Both the position numbers and the translations under genes were made by a program. Of a stretch of 33,005 nt of DNA, positions 31,628 to 33,005 are shown in pieces. Source of the DNA: Verrucomicrobiota bacterium (GTDB lineage Bacteria; Verrucomicrobiota; Verrucomicrobiia; Chthoniobacterales; UBA10450); NCBI GenBank assembly GCA_003218475.1, contig QHNR01000048.1, positions 1-33,005 on the forward strand. Direction: 5' to 3'. The notes under the pieces are model-generated. The model was not told where the DNA came from, made no database searches, and saw only the letters and a list, made by a program, of their open reading frames with translations. How positions within the stretch are numbered: the first letter of the stretch is position 1; every line of letters begins with the position of its first letter.

Positions 31628-32212
31628 TTATTGAGGACAAGGCGTAGGGGTAGGTGAAGGACAAGTAAATGTTGGACAATTAGCTGGCTGATCCGCGTCG
31701 ATCCTTCGCTGCTGGCCTGCCGGAATGATCTGGACCGCGATAGTTACCGCGCAAACCGGCCCCTCGTTACGCAGCAGGTGTACGTCCCCGCAGCCTACGT
31801 CGGTGAAGCTTTCGCCTGCGTGGTAGACCGTGGGCGTGCAGTTGGGAGCGTCGGCCTCATATGCGGTAATCGTGCCCGCCGTGACAGTGACCAGACTGGG
31901 ACCCGGATGCGTGTGCCACCCGCTGTGAGCTCCCACGGGAAACGTGTTTTGGACGATATAGACGTCCGAATCTCCCTTCACCTTCAGCTTGAGATTCCAC
32001 CCATACTGGTCAAACTCGTTGCACATCAAGTCGAGCGAGCCAGACGGAAAGTGTTCCAACGCCAGTATTACGGTGCTAAGCCCGCAGGCGGGCGTTGCGC
32101 GGGCCGGCACGGCTGTCAACACGGAGATGATAACCAGCGCCGGTGCAATCAGAAGCAGGGCGCGCCGCAAAGGCGAGCGGTGAATTGGTTTTGCTACATC
32201 TAGAGTTTTCAT
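31628..32212 (-). CDS. Exported cupin domain protein
   Basis: Met at 32212 (MKTLDVAKPIHRSPLRRALL) starts a long signal peptide with hydrophobic core LLLIAPALVIISVLTAVPAR; the frame is open further to 32290. The product is 194 aa. The cupin motifs are NTFPVGAHSGWHTHPGPSLV (metal ligands His-x-His) followed by TAGTITAYEAD, and later HAGESFTDVGCGDVHLLRNE, which supplies a further His. The tail is proline- and threonine-rich (CPSPTPTPCPQ). Small exported cupins bind a metal and may be sensors or simple enzymes; the reaction is unknown. The mature protein contains several cysteines (PACGLST, LMCNEFD, NCTP, VGCGDV, VCAVT), suggesting disulfides. A terminator lies downstream. Confidence 0.85.
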   Translation of the reverse strand: MKTLDVAKPIHRSPLRRALLLIAPALVIISVLTAVPARATPACGLSTVILALEHFPSGSLDLMCNEFDQYGWNLKLKVKGDSDVYIVQNTFPVGAHSGWHTHPGPSLVTVTAGTITAYEADAPNCTPTVYHAGESFTDVGCGDVHLLRNEGPVCAVTIAVQIIPAGQQRRIDADQPANCPTFTCPSPTPTPCPQ

Positions 32213-32290
32213 ATTTTTTGTTGAGGCTGAGTTGTTGAACTGCATTAACTGCAATCCAGTTCCGCGTGGAACCAGGAACCAATTTCTCAC

Positions 32291-32617
32291 GAGGCGCTTT
32301 GAACAGCGGCCTCACTTCGGCTGACTCGGGGCTCCAGTTGGATCTGGAGATCGCGTTAAGCGGTGTCTCAGCGAAGATCCAGCCCCACAGGCTTCTTCAG
32401 CCTGGCCGAAGATAGTTGAAACGTCGCATGACGTAATCAACTTCCCTCTTAAGCCCTTTCCCACCGAATGTCGAGCTTGATTTCAGGTTTCCCAACTGCG
32501 CGATAATGTCGTGCTTATACCAACGATTTTGTCGACCTATCCAGCGAAATGAGCGACCGCAACTCGCAATTCGAGATGCAGAATCAGGCAGCCCGGAAGA
32601 ATCGCTACTTGTATATC
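32291..32617. other. Intergenic stretch with little structure
   Basis: Between the cupin and the small HTH gene. It holds a short hairpin CTCCAG/CTGGAG (32332-32349). A minus-strand frame (32397-32705) crosses into the HTH gene in another frame and is not convincing. No other signal seen. Confidence 0.5.
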
Positions 32618-32938
32618 TCATACGAAGCAGCCGACCGGCCGCTGCTTTCGCAGGTTTTTCCGCTGCCACTGTTTCGCCAAAGCCTTCGTCGCCTCTGCGA
32701 GCCATCCCGAGTCAGCCGCCCGCTCGACGATTTCCACAGCGGCAAAATACTTTGGCGCATTTGGCGCCGGCCTGCCCAGGGGAAACAGGAGCTTCGCGGC
32801 GATTAACGCCGAAATGTCATGTTCTTGGACTCCTAGGAGGATCGATGCTTCCGTGGTATTTAGCCGCGCCGGTAAACGCCGGCAGTTCAGCAAAGCGAAT
32901 TTTTCCTGTGCTGTTGCTGCGGATCGACTCGCTAGCAT
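32618..32938 (-). CDS. Small helix-turn-helix DNA-binding protein
   Basis: A 106-aa protein. Residues about 25-62 (ARLNTTEASILLGVQEHDIS, then ALIAAKLLFPLGRPAPNAPK) look like an excisionase/MerR-type winged HTH: a helix with T-x-x-A-x-x-L-G, a recognition helix, then a wing leading to KYFAAVEIVERAAD. The C-terminus is a basic helix (ATKALAKQWQRKNLRKQRP). I recall closely similar small proteins as common in Chthoniobacterales, but with no known role. Placed near a recombinase, it may serve as a recombination directionality factor or element regulator; this is inference. Start at 32938 is the only upstream Met in the visible frame. Confidence 0.7.
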   Translation of the reverse strand: MLASRSAATAQEKFALLNCRRLPARLNTTEASILLGVQEHDISALIAAKLLFPLGRPAPNAPKYFAAVEIVERAADSGWLAEATKALAKQWQRKNLRKQRPVGCFV

Positions 32939-33005
32939 ATCGCTTCAGCCTTCGTCTGCCAATGGATTCCCCGACGCCCACGGATGAGACAAATCAACTA
33001 AACCA

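Noticed and set aside
32397-32705. 102-aa minus-strand ORF ending VDYVMRRFNYLRPG
   Set aside because: Its first half overlaps the HTH gene in another frame and the rest shows no recognisable feature.

Overview
The window looks like a soil Verrucomicrobiota chromosome, most likely Chthoniobacterales (Udaeobacter-like). This is inference from gene content: a DUF4034 protein with the lineage-typical N-terminal half, a TIGR03118 pair, a divergent tyrosine recombinase, a small HTH protein, and many short intergenic palindromes. Few genes have a clear Shine-Dalgarno site. No rRNA, CRISPR array or complete insertion sequence was seen.

Layout. (1) 1-4.8 kb: a broken DoxX gene, a two-gene operon of a membrane-anchored DJ-1/YHS protein and a GlxA-type regulator, a DUF4034 protein and a secreted lipocalin-like protein. 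(2) 4.9-8.9 kb: an intact zinc alcohol dehydrogenase, then a run of broken genes: a membrane protein with two frameshifts, a phytoene-desaturase-like oxidoreductase with a nonsense codon, and a SnoaL-like gene with a frameshift. (3) 8.9-14.7 kb: a tightly coupled MoxR-DUF58-transglutaminase operon bracketed by two copies of a small one-TM protein, then a KTSC protein and LolA. (4) 14.9-16.9 kb: one intact and one truncated TIGR03118 gene. (5) 17.3-26.2 kb, all on the minus strand: halogenase-like flavoprotein, LolB-like lipoprotein, MMPL/RND exporter, cupredoxin-like protein, histidine kinase (split by TAG), outer-membrane barrel, response regulator. (6) 26.3-29.8 kb: LptF/G permease, a 3' remnant of a purine permease, a GT-C-like membrane protein and a small secreted protein. 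(7) 29.9-33 kb: a broken and an intact tRNA-Asn, a tyrosine recombinase, a cupin and a small HTH protein, which look like the edge of an integrated element.

Two themes stand out. First, an unusually large share of loci is broken, by nonsense codons, single-base indels, truncations and a disrupted tRNA, while long neighbours remain open. Second, short palindromic repeats are common, and two appear to have landed inside genes: one in a duplicated oxidoreductase N-terminus (6721-6751) and one in a tRNA-Asn anticodon arm (29925-29941). The most coherent functional unit is the envelope export and signalling run of region 5, which combines an RND exporter, a LolB-like lipoprotein, a predicted copper-binding periplasmic protein and a two-component system with its own outer-membrane barrel.
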